The translations under genes were made by a program, and so were the position numbers. Under the pieces are notes generated by a model. That model did not search any database. It was given only the letters and a program-made list of their open reading frames with translations, and had not been told where the DNA came from. From the NCBI GenBank assembly GCA_029339505.1, contig JAQISU010000132.1, forward strand, positions 9,837,001 to 9,901,000: DNA of 64,000 nucleotides, in the 5' to 3' direction. Source of the DNA: Unio delphinus. Lineage: Eukaryota > Mollusca > Bivalvia > Unionida > Unionidae. Below are positions 20,114 through 33,391 of the stretch, piece by piece; position 1 is the first letter of the stretch; each line of letters opens with the position of its first letter.

Positions 20114-21954
20114 GAATCTAACTAATTATTCTCAACCTAACCTTCTAAAATAGAAAATTACCCTTTTAGTTTCGTCTACCTCTTTTCTATTATGTTCTCC
20201 TTCTTTTTAAATAAGCCCATCTTGAACATTTATCTTTGGCGAAAATAATTAAAATAGGGACAATTAATAAGAGTCCATATATAATAATATGAGAGGTTAA
20301 CGGATGATACATTTTGAGCGAACATGCCGTCCTTGCACACAATAACATATCACGCATACCTTGTATGGTATAGAAATAACATATATACGAACTTTGGCAA
20401 AGGTCACTAATATAAAAAACGAGGGTAGATGGCCCTGACCTGTTATCAAACCTAGATCACAAGAAATACCCTTTGTATAACACTGTGGCATAAATACCCC
20501 ACGCAATTCTCACCAACACACTTGTGTGCGAAATTGTTTTTATAAACGTACAGATATACACACCTACGAAGGCTACAAACACAAATAAAACACTTTTGTA
20601 TTTATTTATTATTATTATTTGGGGGTGGGCAAAGTAGATGGAGAAGCTACTAGATGCTGATACAATCATCGCATTCTTGACCTAATTATGTTCATGTGAG
20701 GAATAAATATTTCAGACTGCTTGTATAATAGAACATTTATGGAATCATAATATCACGTCGTCAGTAGTCTGAACTTTGAATAAATGCACTGTATATGTGG
20801 GCAGAACGCTAATAATTTTTCCTGATATGCTTCTTAATTACAAAACTAAAATATGAACAATCTTGTTTCCAGGGACTATTTGAAATGTTACACAAAGTTT
20901 TAAATATCCAAATTATTATGCAACACTACACAATCTTGTAACAAAAATAAACTGGCATAGACACACAGCACTCTCTGAAACCCATTAGCGGGTGGAAGGT
21001 GACACTAGTCCACGCCCAAGAACCCTTACCCAGATCGGTCCTTCGGGCCCCATTCTGGCCCTTTTGGGCCATATTTGTCGTTTTGGGCGCAACTGGCACA
21101 AAGCCCAAGTTTCCCTTAGTATGTCACCTTCGGTTCACACGAGTTGTACGAAGGTTCCCGTAACATTCTGTGTTGTTTCAGTGGGTTTGTCCAGGACTAT
21201 TGACGAATATGGTCGACTGCATGTAGATGGCACAGTTCTTTTCAAGACATGGAAAGAATGTTGTAGCGCAGTACAAACTGTGTTTAAATTATTCGTCTAC
21301 GTATTGAATTCAACGAGAAACAGACGAGTATATCATTTGATAAGCTGTGCGAAAGGAACTATAGTAGATTTGTCTTTCTAAAGTACTGCCACTCCCTGTA
21401 AAATTTTTCAGGCAGACACATTGATGCACACTTCTGGAAAAACCTTTCCTTCTACTTCCAAATAGTAACGTATTTGTAAGTAATAAACAAACGGTCATTA
21501 AAATCTACTGTACTTACCAAATCACTTTTTGCAGTTAATATTTTGTTGAGAACAATAGCGACACGCCCGATCAGCCATGTTTTCCTGTGCAATATAACTT
21601 GCGAAAAGCGCAGGGATGGACACTGTTTACACGGAAGTGTCACGTGATTCTGACTGGTTGCGCAAGCTGAGCTGCAGTTGCGCTTATGCCCTAATAAAAA
21701 GATCACTATAATATGTGACCTTTGGAGTAACAGTAGTGACGTGTGGAACTCAAAAGCATGCAAAGCTAGTTTTGTTTACTGAATAGGACAGGTTATGAAT
21801 TCGCCTTATCGCTATGAATGGATTTTAACTACATGAATTTACGGACAAAACGATGCACCTTTTCATCAAACCACGGACGCATCAGATTTTCGTAAGTTTT
21901 TACGTACGACATTCGGACCTGATTACGAGTGTTTCCCTAGGAAGAATAACGTTG
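20114..21954. other. Non-coding DNA; no gene supported
   Basis: There are short frames on both strands only. A GC-richer patch at 20,990-21,110 has repeated 'ggcccattttggcc'-like words, and 'tgttgtttcag' at about 21,170 looks like a 3' splice site. I cannot link them into a gene. Confidence 0.3.
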
Positions 21955-22195
21955 CTTTTGTTGTTGTTGTTGTTGTAGCGTTTAACGCCATTGTTTAGCA
22001 CACGATAGGCTATACATGGCGGCCAGTAGTAATGGTGTAGGAAGAACACGGATAGAACCACCGACCCACGAGAAGCTATTGGCAAGCTTTCTAACATACC
22101 CACATTGGCCGAATCTGAGACTTGAACCCAAGCAGACATAAGTGAGATGGCTCTGATCCGTAACGGAGAACGCTTTAGACCATTCGGCCCTGCGA
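21955..22195 (-). mobile_element. tRNA-derived SINE, family B, minus strand
   Basis: The minus strand reads from a tRNA-like head (B-box-like 'gggttcaagtctc', near 22,120) to the family 3' part ('catgtatagcctatc', 'aacaatggcgttaaacgc') and a (CAA)n tail at 21,957-21,976. The 3' part matches the element at 13,068-13,352. Confidence 0.75.
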
Positions 22196-22700
22196 GAATT
22201 AGTACGTTTTTTTTCTTCTAAGTTTCCCTTACAATTTTACCTAACTTTAAGGCAAGTTCTAGTGAAAGAGATGGTACGTTTGAGATACACCTGATATTCT
22301 AGTATATACCGTATACTATGTTGTTCTACAACAAGGCTCTTTTAAAACATTTATAGGCGTTTTCTATATAAATAATATTTAAACATTAATTTGTGTATGA
22401 CATATTTTAGTTTTCTGATTAAAACGATAAACAAGCGAGACATTAAATCATCGATTTTGATGAAATTATGTCAAAGAACAAAGCATGAAAACCCGAACCA
22501 CGTGTAGTTACTGGCATGCTTGTCCAAAGCACAACCTTAACCGAGGTCCAGACTGAATCCCACCTGGATAAAGGTGAGATCGCAAGGTAACGGTACCAAA
22601 ATGGCCGGAGTTTAAAAGGCTCGGTCCAAAGAAGCCAGTAACTGGTTAGAAAGGCCCTGGACGAATAAATAAACAGGACCGTTTACAAGATCGATCAATT
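22196..22700. other. Non-coding DNA ahead of a microsatellite
   Basis: A GC-richer stretch at about 22,540-22,690 runs directly into (AAT)n. That arrangement suggests the 3' end of an unidentified retroelement, but no domain or box is clear. Confidence 0.3.
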
Positions 22701-22701
<1 letters not shown>

Positions 22702-22755
<54 letters not shown>

Positions 22756-22823
22756 TAAGAAGAAGAAGAAGAAGAAGAAGAAGAAAAAGAAGAAGAAGAC
22801 GACGAAGAGGAAGAAGAAGAAAC
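22702..22823. repeat. (AAT)n(AAG)n compound microsatellite
   Basis: About 50 bp of AAT is followed by about 65 bp of AAG with a few substitutions. It may mark the tail of an adjoining retroelement. Confidence 0.9.
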
Positions 22824-23595
22824 AAAAAGAAGACAGCTTTCCTACATAACCATATCTATTTACTTCCAGGTTAATAACAATTTTACATGTGTTGCTAAAT
22901 CACTGATCTGCCACAACTGAAGCACTGGCTAGTAATGATTAACAAAGAAATAAAGCACGGATAGCAAAGAGCATACCTTTACCGATTACGCAGATTGTAG
23001 TATCGATATTACGAAAGAATAAGCGATCACCTTGTACTTTAAACATTTCCTTTACCTGTTTTTGTCTCAGATTTATTTATTATGTCAGAAAACATTGATA
23101 TTCACAATTAAGACGCAAATAAAAGTCTCTACAATCAAAACTCTTTCCCATGCTTCCGGTTTCAACAGAGCTTGATGTATCATACGATTTTAACAGTTTT
23201 TTTAACGATTACCGAGACACTCCTTACTAAACTACCCCAGGAAATTATCTGTAAACTTCATATAGGTCCAGAAAATATATATTCCCATAAAGTACATCCG
23301 CACGCGCAGCAACAAATAGTATGATAATTACAACATGTAATACCTTTATAAACGGCAAAGTCTTTACAACTGACACAGATTTAGATGCTTATGGATTTAT
23401 TTATTAGCCAACTGTATTACAATACATTTACCTGTTGTGTTCTATTTGTCTCAGCGACACATATTTACTTGTTTTTGCATTTATTGTTTCATCTTGTTTC
23501 ATACTCTGTTTTCTAAATCCGTCTATCAATTTATTACGACTTATAAAAAAGCTAAGCTATTAGTATAATGGCGTATGTTCACTGTATTCATTGTG
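22824..23595. other. AT-rich non-coding DNA
   Basis: I see neither coding frames nor repeats here. Confidence 0.4.
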
Positions 23596-23599
23596 CTCG

Positions 23600-23765
23600 A
23601 GAAGTTAGGCCATGACAGCATGCGAGTGCGTCCAATTTAAATGGTGGAGGAGGAACCAGGGAAACCCGAGAAAGAAACACTAACTCACACGAAGATTCTG
23701 ACAAGCTTTCTCACATACCTACACAGACCACGCCTGAGACTTGAACTTAAATAGTCTGGTTTTGA
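23600..23765 (-). mobile_element. SINE fragment, family B-like, minus strand
   Basis: The words 'agattctgacaagctttct' and 'gagacttgaactta' match the head half of the SINE at 21,955-22,195 ('gcaagctttctaacata', 'gagacttgaaccc'). The conserved 3' part is missing, so this is a truncated or diverged copy. Confidence 0.55.
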
Positions 23766-24029
23766 GGCTTATTTTGGGACATAGAGAGGGATTCTTCATC
23801 TCTGATAGAGCCAACTCTGACGGTGCATGGCCACGACAATAAAATCACACACACACAATCAACTGTTTCTTTAGTTACTCTTTTGTATGGGAATTCAATA
23901 ATAAGTCGGTAAATATAATACGGCGATTGCGAGATACTTACAAAGGACGGTGACTAGGATGACAACAAGAACAACATTCATAAATTCATGACATAAAAAA
24001 TATCCATCATGGAATGCCATGGCCTATTG

Positions 24030-24372
24030 AACATTATAAATGATATTTAGGCATTATTTCTGATAATGAATGATATTTAAGTATTATTTCTGATAATGAA
24101 TGATATTTAGGTATTATTCATATTAATGAATGATATTTAAGTATTATTTCTGATAATGCATGATGTTTAGGTATAATTTCTGATAATGAATGATATTTAG
24201 GTATTATTTCTGATAATGAATGATATTTAGGTATTATTTCTGATAATGAATGATATTTAGCTATTATTTCTGATAATGAATGATATTTAGGTATTTAGGT
24301 ATTATTTCTGGTAATGAATGATATTTCGGTATTATTTCTAATAATGAATAATATTTAGGTATTATTTCTGAT
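24030..24372. repeat. 30-bp minisatellite, about 11 copies
   Basis: The unit has the form 'tgataatgaatgatatttag' plus 'gtattatttc' and repeats every 30 bp. One unit carries a small internal duplication at 24,292. There are no unique spacers between units, so it is not a CRISPR array. Confidence 0.9.
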
Positions 24373-24487
24373 TCAAGATGATAAGGTGCATGTGTGTGTG
24401 ATTAAAAGATGAACAGGGATATCTCTGTCAACATACTCCTTTAAAATATTTACATGGCAAAGTTGTTTCTGTTTCCTCTTTCCAGTA

Positions 24488-24747
24488 ACCGCTCTGATGG
24501 ACTAGTGGTTAGAAAGCCCGCCTCGCATGCGGCAAGTAGCGGGTTTGAACCATGAGTCATACCAAAAAATTATAAAAATGGTACTAACAGTTGCCCCGTA
24601 TGGCGGTCAGCATTAAGATGTTAGATTTAGGATTGATAGGTCTGGTGTCAGGATAATGTGACTGTGATGCAAACATCGTGGCGACATGACTGAAAAAGGT
24701 TTAAAGTTACATTAAAATCCAAATCACACACACAAACACACACACCT
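24488..24747 (+). mobile_element. tRNA-derived SINE, family A
   Basis: The tRNA-like head has A-box-like 'gactagtggttagaaagc' and B-box-like 'gcgggtttgaacc'. The body has 'ttataaaaatggtac' and 'cagcattaagatgttag', and the end is (CA)n. A longer copy lies at 29,398-29,729; this one lacks part of the body. Confidence 0.8.
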
Positions 24748-24789
24748 CTTTGCAGAAGTGTTAATGATAGAATTTAAGTCACTTACCTT

Positions 24790-25490
24790 CTTTTCAACTG
24801 TATAAGGACCATATTACTTTGCTTGCAGAAGATTTCAAGGTATATGCAGAGAAGCTAGAACTACATCACCGGGTTGAAGTTGTCTTTCTTTTGTATTTCT
24901 GTTCTACAATAATTTCATTGTTGTCAAGTTTTTCCTACTTCACAAGCCTTTGAAATACATTTCTCTTTTAATAACTTAAATGGTCCAGGGGTATGTCGAA
25001 CACTAGTCAAGAAGGATTAAAACCCAAAGATTCTTGAATTAATTCCAAGCAATATAGAGCAACAAATGAACAATCTCATTCCAATAGTTTCCTTTATCAC
25101 ATCAATATAACTGAATCTATTATTCAAAGTTTGTTCAAATCTTTCAAAATCCCTTGACTTTCAGGGTAATAAGAGTAGATTTAAATTGCTAAATGCATAA
25201 TTTACACATGACTTTCGTGAAATTTTCAGATATAAAATTTAGACCTTCATCAGACAGCACAGGTTTGGAAAGGCCCCAATAAATTTATTTACGAAAAATA
25301 CACAAAGCATTACAATGGTTTTAGTTTTTATATTTCTCAAAAGAATTGCATCGGAAAATCTTGTGGACATACACATTATGGTCAACACGCAATGATTGTT
25401 TTACATGGTCTTAGGCAAGCGACCGACACAGTCTTCAAATATGCAGCTAAATGGTTTGCCAATTGTGATTTCTGCTTGTTTTTGCTTTGG
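24790..25490 (-). mobile_element. Ty3/gypsy integrase relic, minus strand
   Basis: The minus strand, read in several frames, gives integrase landmarks in order: 'CIFEDCVGRLPKT' (about 25,440-25,400), 'GLPKPVLSDEGLNF' (about 25,270-25,230) and 'PESQGILERFEQTL' (about 25,170-25,130). A 'PGPFKLLKEK' end follows near 24,970. This order is that of Ty3/gypsy integrases. The copy has many stops and shifts and is non-functional. LTRs were not seen. Confidence 0.75.
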
Positions 25491-25534
25491 TGCTGTAAAG
25501 AACAGCAACACAAAATGGCTATTTAGATGACCTA

Positions 25535-25625
25535 AGTTTCTAAGATGGTAAGATTCGAACCCGCATCCTTTCGATCGTGAATTTGGCACGCTAAACACTG
25601 ACTCACCGCGGCTTCCGTCAAATGT
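25535..25625 (-). mobile_element. tRNA-like SINE head, family C, minus strand
   Basis: On the minus strand a tRNA-like A box ('gtgagtcagtgtttagcgtg') and B box ('gcgggttcgaatctta') lie about 35 bp apart. The sequence abuts the gypsy relic. The absence of a clear acceptor stem favours a SINE head over a tRNA gene. Confidence 0.55.
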
Positions 25626-28600
25626 GACAAGTGTGACTAAATCTGCATTATTTAGAAACATCCCTTTTTATTTTCGGTCGATACAAATTATTCACCATAT
25701 GGTGACATGTCAATTTTGACTCGCATATGACCAGCCTCATGGGCTAGACTAAGAATTCCTGTCAATATGACTTCAGGCAACCAATTTGATAGGTCACTGT
25801 CCACTCGTCACACGCGAGTTCCTTAGGTCGTCACCATTTTCTGATAAGACTCTATTTTGCCAAAAAATAACAAACTGGGACTTTTGTGGCCTTAAGTTCA
25901 TCACTAGCCACCTGAAACAAGAAGAACTCGGAATCTTGGACTCGTGACAGAACAACTGGTATTTGTTTGGGATTTAATTCACAATAATGTAATCTGCTCT
26001 TAATTTTTCGTTTTGTAACTTTAAAAAATAAGTTATTTATTAATTTGAAATTGTATTTTCGCTTCCTTGTGTTATTTAGTTTAAGATCATATAGTCATTA
26101 CCAATTAGTTTTTATTGTCTAACTAAAGATTTAACGAAGATTTAGTCAGATTAAAATTCTCAATCATCAAATGGTCTCGACAAGTGTTAACTGTTAAGCT
26201 GACGTTTGATAATATTACCACTGTACTACTGAGTTGATTTCGAGCAAAACTATATTCTTATTTTCTTTTATATAAAAATACAGATCATTTTCAAAAAGTG
26301 CATATAAAAGTCTTTAATTTCACTGTGCACAAGTTTGAAAAAAAAATGTATTTCTTTTCAATTAATATTTTTTTTACAAGATATTAAATATAGGTAAGGT
26401 AGGAGAGCAGTGACGGTCAATGACAATACTATAAAATGAACATCTTTACTTAGATTGTGGGAATTGGGGTGGGGTGGGGGCAAATTCCATCCGTTATCTC
26501 AAGAAGAAAAAGAGTAAAAAATATATGAAAGTAGCAGGTTTATAAGTTTTGATCACTGAAGGCAATGAATTTGTATTTTAAACATATTATCAGGAACCGT
26601 TATGTATTTCGTAGAACAATATGGACTGGAATTGTATAAAATGGAATTCTTTAGGTTTTCTTCTTTGTTAAAGACTGTGTAACTGTTGCACCGTGCTATA
26701 AATAAATTAATGAGACACAACCCCTTAACATTTCATCATTCAAATTAACATTATATTGAGTAGTATTTCACAGAGAAAGGTCGATTGAAAATTTGGTACA
26801 AAAAGTTAAGTTGTCATAAACCTAAATAAAGTGATTCTCACCAGCAAATGTTAGAGGTAATTCTTCGTACTGATTATACCAGATGAAACAAAAAATGTTT
26901 GTCACTTATGAACAATCAGACACAATCAACTTTGTTTACTTTATATGTTTTTGTTGGGAACAGGGATTTTCTAAGTGGGTGTCCCGCTTAATTTGGTTTT
27001 CGTTATGTAGAGGTTGACCGCCCTTTACCTTATTGCCCGGTACGAGTAAATTTTAATATAAGTGGTGAAAGTTATAGGTGAAATAGTTACGGATCTGAGC
27101 AGATATAAAAAGCACAAACCAACACAAGACCCAGGTAAACAGGTAAACAACAATTTAATTAATAAATTTAATTAATAACAATTTAATTAATAAAATAAAA
27201 CAACTATGAGAAGTCACGAATATACCCTGTTGTTAGAAACAAAACTTTCTCCGAATTACAAACTAAAGCACAAATGGATTTAAATAAAATAGCTGATATG
27301 TTTTATGATAAATTTAGTTAATCATAGGATGGAGTTACCAATCGAAGTCAACGTCTTGTAGAATTGCATGACCTGTTTCTTCGGTTCGCTCTACTTCACT
27401 GTAGCTGTGCAGACCACTGGATCTCAGAATGCTACTTTCAACAATCCGTCTCAGGATACCTCAGAATACCTCTCAGATACATCGCAGGATTACGTCACAG
27501 GATTGTACGTCACTCTACACTTCTCTCTATACTTTTCAGTATTCATCTAGCATTGATACGCCACATGATTGCGTCACAGGACTGTATGTCTCAGATACTA
27601 TTTTCGCCTTTTTAAATAAATACAAATAGAGATAACCTCAATTTACTGCTATTTATGATACCAGGGATTTTGCATTAAACCCTGATCGTTATCAGACATT
27701 TCTATTGGTGCCAAACAGATGCTAAGGATATCAATCGACTGATCATATCCTATAATGGTCCTAGTTAGTCAAATGGCTAATTCCTCACGCATTAACATCA
27801 CACATTAACACACCATACGAGGACAAGTAGTTCTGAGCCAGCTCATGTTACACAGCAAATAAATGAGATAATTACATTGGTTACAACGTCATTTCACTCT
27901 TAATCGTTCGCGAAATCTTCTTAATTCGGTAAAGTTACAAGGATTCTCGTAATCACATTAAGTAATGTAATGCATTGAATTCTTAGAACCTAATGTTTTT
28001 ATGCAAACAAGACAATACATTATTAAAACAATTCGTCAAAGGTATCTAAAGATTATTGTACGACCTCCTATGCATAAAATCAACAATGTTATACTTCATA
28101 AAGCAAATTATTAAACGTATGTATTAGAAAAAAATCATGCAAATACAAATAAATTCAGCAAGGCATTATATATGGCATCAACAAATTTCCTGTAATTGTC
28201 ACAGTACCTTTGATTTCAACGTTCCTCTAAATTAGTCGTCGGATTCCTTCGGCAACAGTTCCCTTTTGACAAAAGTTTTTTACGAGGAAATTTCTTGCAA
28301 ATGCCCTTGAACCTACTCTGGATTCTCCTGCAGAAAAGGTTAGACTGATTACAATTTTCAATGCGGCTATTAAAACCTAATAAATTTTGTGTGGAAAACA
28401 CGCCCGTTAATTAACGTAACTAATTAGTCAAGTCTCTCTGCCGCCCATTCTAAGAGGCGCCAAAATTGAGGTCAGCTTCACCTGGTAGTTTCTTAGTTAC
28501 AGAGTATCTGCGATTTTTCAATTGTGACAGCTTTACCCTGCAAATAACGTCTACCGTGCCCCTAACAGTCCATCTGGCTTATGTCTGAACATATGCTTCA

Positions 28601-29390
28601 TTAAGAATAACATTCTTCCCTCAAAAAGGCATCCTGAACATGGCAGTATAGCGACTTATACTCGCCTGTTCTAAGCAAATCTAATTAATGGTTATCTGGT
28701 CTCAACTAATGTATTCTTGATAGATCGCCAGAAATTTGCCCCTTCACACTTTTCAATATAGCTTGTATCAAAAAGTAAATGTATAAAATGCAAAAATGTA
28801 GGTATTACTATCATCTAAAGTATAAGTACTGTCACCGTGTTTCGTTTTGTTTATGAAAATCAAGAAATACAATGACTACCACTTTCACATTATTCCAATA
28901 ACTGTTTTGGAAAACCAGAAACTATTAAAAAGAAATAATAAATTAGTGGAATTTGCTATACATCACACGCGGTTTATGTCATGAATATATAGAATGACAA
29001 AATAGCATTACCTTTACTAAGTTTCAGCTGGTCGTGACTGGATTGAATTTAAAAAGTGATCTCAAAGTAGTGAGTGATTATTTCTATAATTCTTTTCCAT
29101 ATAATGATGTCCACAAATTCGAAGTAACTACTTTTATATGACAAAGAGCGTTACACTTAATAAGTCAGAACCCAAGGACTCTATATTTATATTTATCAAA
29201 TTCTGTACAAAATATATTAGATCTTTTATATAACAAAATGAGGTACTCTAAACAAGTTAGATTAACGGGTCGCGACATCACATTTTTAATTTGTTCTGTT
29301 TTGTTTTTTTTAATTATATTTATAAAACCTGTTAGAATTTTTAATGACAAAGATTAATATGATAAATCTCTGTCGCGCAACATTTATAGT
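25626..29390. other. AT-rich non-coding DNA; no gene supported
   Basis: The region holds short frames only, with poly-purine and AT-rich tracts. A small imperfect repeat around 27,440-27,600 contains 'cgtcacaggattgtacgtc'/'cgtcacaggactgtatgtc'. No domain, RNA gene or complete mobile element is visible. Confidence 0.4.
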
Positions 29391-29397
29391 TCAATTA

Positions 29398-29729
29398 TTT
29401 ACGACCGCAATTGTGTCCTAGTGGTTAGAGCGTTAGCCGCGAATGTGGGAGGTCATGGGTTTGAACTCTGGCCAAGTCATGCCAAAGACTTATAAAAATG
29501 GTACATGCAGCTGCCTTGCTTTGCGCTCAGCATTAAGAGGTTAGTATTGTGACTCGTCCGCCTGGTATCAGGATAATATGTCTGGGTGGGACATCATGCT
29601 TCATGTCTGCGGCATGATGCCCAATTGCAAGACATCGCTATAAACGACGGCAGACATCGTAGCGATCTGACTGAAAAATTTGTAAAGCTACATTAAAAAT
29701 CCAAATCACGCACACACACACACACACTT
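29398..29729 (+). mobile_element. tRNA-derived SINE, family A, full length
   Basis: About 330 bp: tRNA-like head with A box ('cctagtggttagagcgtta') and B box ('atgggtttgaactc'), body with 'ttataaaaatggtacatgc', and a 3' region 'ctgaaaaatttgtaaagcta' ending in (CA)n. It is the best copy of the family seen at 24,488 and, inverted and truncated, at 40,990. It could serve as the family reference in this genome. Confidence 0.85.
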
Positions 29730-29734
29730 CTTTA

Positions 29735-32370
29735 CAACGTCCGTAAGAATAAATGTTGTAGGCACTGTTCATATGTAAAACGATTCTTTATGACACATTG
29801 TGTAATGCTAAATATATCTCAATTACATTGCGCTATATATTTCCTACATTATTTTCATAATGCATGAAAAATAAACAAACAGAAAAAAAACAACAAAAAA
29901 AGATGCTGTAAATATTTATAATGTATATAACCAATTATGCATTAGGTGTGTATTTATCCACATGTAACAGTGTTGCTTTCAGTGCCGGATTAAATCCTTC
30001 CAGGACCCTAGACACTGAAAATATTATGTAGTCCCTGTCCATTTCCTCCCTTTCCTACAAAATGTGAAACTAAAAAACAATATCAAAATATTAAAATAAT
30101 CAAATTATATGCATGCAGATCGAGACGGTCTTATATTATTCATTCAATTTCATTTATAAACAGGTGAAACAATTAAACAATTATTTTCTGGTTATACTAT
30201 TGGATTGCCCTAATCACGTGCATAGTGTGCTTTATTGATAATCAAGTGTAGTATTAACCTTTGACCCTTGCTTTTCAAAGGCCGTGATCAAAATATCACG
30301 TTAAAATCTGACCCTGTTTTAAATTTCCTGTTAAAAAACCGACTTAGGTGTAGTAATTCATTTGACCCTCGTTGAATTTTGACCAAGTCGGGTCATTACC
30401 GTTACTACAAGCACTAAAAAGTTATATATAGAAAGAGAGAAGTAGAAAAAGTAAAAATTATCAGTAGAGAAGTTGTGACAATGAATATGAGTCTCGGTTG
30501 GTCAGAAGCCTTATTTCTGTTTTTTATCTATTTTGTTTCGGTTTTGGAAGAGATCTTGGTTTACAAAATAGTCGCCTTTATAAAGTTGTAGGGTTCACCC
30601 ACTCTGTTGCTCAGTGTAATATAACTTTTTTATATTGTGTTTTCTTCAAAGTTATAACGTTTTGTTTGGATGTGTTATTGTATCTCAGCGTAATCTAACT
30701 TTGTTATACTGTTTTATCTTTACAATTATAAAATTTTGTTTGGATGTGTCCTTGTATCTCCGTGTAATAAACTTCGTTATACTGTATTATCTTAACAACT
30801 ACAACGTTTCGTCCAAACCTTACGATTTTGGAAAGACAAATGTTATTAAGATAAATATTTTTTATTACAACATGACCCAGACGGATCACATGTTTATAGA
30901 CTCGAATCAATGTTTAAGGTTTTCTGTTTTAATGTCCTGTTTGAGAGGATGTCGTAAATCAAAGTACAGAAACTTGAGTGTGGGACTAGATGAAAAACGG
31001 ATGCTGACTATTGTGATAATGAAACAGGATATCGCCTTGCACTTAAGTTCAAGAAAATTTCAACATCTCAAATATCACATGAGTAAAATGCACAGTAAGC
31101 ATATAATTATAATACATGAAAAACATATTATTTCATATATAAAACCCACACTGATATGTGTCTTTCTTTTTGTGTGTCCAGTTCTAGCTACAATGATAAT
31201 CCCTGTGCAAACGGTCGTGGGCCTATCTAGCGACAACGTGAATTTAACATGGCGAGCCTATCTAAATTTACATTTTGAAGAAGTTTGAATACGAATATTA
31301 TTTGATGTGGATGATTTTTTTCTTGAAAATATGTTTTAATGTCATTCTTTGGTTTGTGGAGATTGGAGAACAAGATTAAACCATTGAACTTCAGATGATT
31401 AAACTCTTGGTCATTACACTATTAATCAGCCTTCCTAGTAATTTTGGAGAAAATGTGTCTACTGATTGATAAATAATCTTCAACAGATGGCATTATTTAA
31501 AGCATATGCAGACACAAATTTCTTCGTTATTGCCAATATAATAATTCAGTAAACATAAATATCCCATGATTGAGATACCATCATTACTATTAAAAGTTTC
31601 CCATCCACCTTTTCATACAAAAAAGACCTCCTATATGATAGTCTATATAGCCTCTCCCCCCAAAACTCTGACCAAAGTTAGAAGAAGATATCTTGGCATC
31701 ATTGTAGAGCTCTTTAGATATTATAAACTTCAGAGAGAGAGAGAGAGAGAGAGAGTGACAGGTGTAAAGTGATGTTGACCTCATTTGAAATATGCACAGA
31801 ATGTTGTCATGCCTCTATGTTACTATACTTTGGGTGGAAAGTTGTGATATTGTATTTGTGGAAATTATACATGAAAAAGCACACAGCTAACCAAAATTAC
31901 TACTACCATGTACTGGATAGATCAGTCTGAATTAGTCTAAAGTACATTATTGTTAGCAGTTTCTAAAATAAGGCAAACAAAACTTGCGTGACTATACTTA
32001 GCAGCTTCTGAAAGTGCAATGAATATATTACCCGATTGAAAAATACTTTTAAAAAATTGGCTCTTCTTTTTTCAATTTACCTCTGAAATCAAGAAAGTGA
32101 AAATGTTCAAATGGAGCTAGCAGATTTTTGATAGAAGCAGATCAGAATTAAGGCTGTATGAACTATAACGAATCATTCACACATTAATTATGTACCAAAA
32201 ATAAGGAAATTCAAAGGTCAGTTAACATTACTTAATATATACAATGTCGTTTCTTAAATATCCATTATTAAGCAGTGAGGAAAACCTGGGAAGTTCTTTC
32301 ACTTTGAAAAATCTAACCCTATGCAGAATTTGGAAGAGTAGATTGCCACCAATGTTGTTTGCCTTTATAC
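29735..32370. other. AT-rich non-coding DNA; no gene supported
   Basis: The longest frame (30,635-31,288, plus, 217 codons) begins inside a local repeat of 'ttttgtttggatgtgt' units near 30,660-30,750 and has no recognisable domain. A (GA)n tract lies at 31,732-31,755. Confidence 0.4.
31732..31755. repeat. (GA)n microsatellite
   Basis: Twelve GA dinucleotides in a row; short, simple tract. Confidence 0.85.
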
Positions 32371-32380
32371 AAGTAGGACT

Positions 32381-33060
32381 GGGTATTTAACATGCCTTTA
32401 TAAAAATAATATTGATTGGCTATATAATATGCCTTTATAAAAATAATTTTGATTGGCTGTTTAATATGCCTTTTTAAAAGTAATTATGATTGGCTATTTA
32501 AAATGCCTTGATACAAATAATTTTGATTGGCTATTTAATATGCCTTTTTAAAAGTAATTATGATTGGCTATTTAAAATGCCTTAATACAAATAATTTTGA
32601 TTGGCTATTTAATATGGCTTTATAAAAATAATTTTGATTGGCTATTTAATATGCCTTAATATAAATAATGTTGATTGGCTATTTAACATGCCTTTATAAA
32701 AATAATATTGATTGGCTATATAATATGCCTTTATAAAAATAATTTTGATTTGCTGTTTAATATGCCTTTTTAAAAGTAATTATGATTGGCTATTTAAAAT
32801 GCCTTTATACAAATAATATCGATTGGCTATTTAATATGGCATTATAAAAATAATTTTGATTGGCTATTTAATATGCCTTAATATAAATAATGTTGATTGG
32901 CTATTTAATATGGCTTTATACAAATAATATTGATTGGCTATATAATATGCCCTTATAAAAATAATTTTGATTTTCTATTTAATATGCTTTTATAAACAAT
33001 AATGTTGATTGGCAATCTAACATGCCATTTTAAAAATCGATGTTCCCTGACAGTCTATAT
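32381..33060. repeat. 37-bp minisatellite, about 17 copies
   Basis: The unit, 'tatttaatatgcctttataa' plus 'aaataattttgattggc', recurs every 37 bp with modest divergence. Alternating variants (Fe. 'aaagtaattatgattggc' and 'aaataattttgattggc') suggest a higher-order unit of two or more repeats. It ends about 330 bp before the virus-like block at 33,392. Confidence 0.9.
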
Positions 33061-33391
33061 GTCCTTGTAAATTAGTTCTCATTGACTATCTAATATGCCA
33101 TCATAAAAATAAATGCTCATTGACAGTCTATATGTGTTTGTAAAATAGTACTCACTGATTATCTTAAATGTCTTTTAGCAGCAGAGAGGATGAACAGACT
33201 TCCTCTAATTGTGTTAGATTTAAAGCAAATAATTTTAATACTCTGTTTGACAAATTAAGGCTTAACAATTTTAGAGCTCTGTTTGTCCGTTAAGGCTTAC
33301 TCAAAACCGAAAAAAAATGTCAAACACAGACACTGTATTGTTGTCGTGTTTTTTTTACTTGTTATGAATTAAATCATATGATATAACAATA

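Noticed and set aside
24030..24372. Regular 30-bp repeats as a CRISPR array
   Set aside because: Units are directly adjacent with no unique spacers, there are no cas genes, and the context is eukaryotic. The same applies to 52,470-53,112.
24488..24560. tRNA gene
   Set aside because: A- and B-box-like words are present, but the body continues into a SINE with a (CA)n tail and no acceptor stem closes. The same holds for 29,398-29,470 and 25,535-25,625.
30635..31288. 217-codon ORF as a gene
   Set aside because: It starts in a local repeat, is AT-rich with no domain, and lacks promoter or splice support; an ORF of this size can occur by chance in such sequence.
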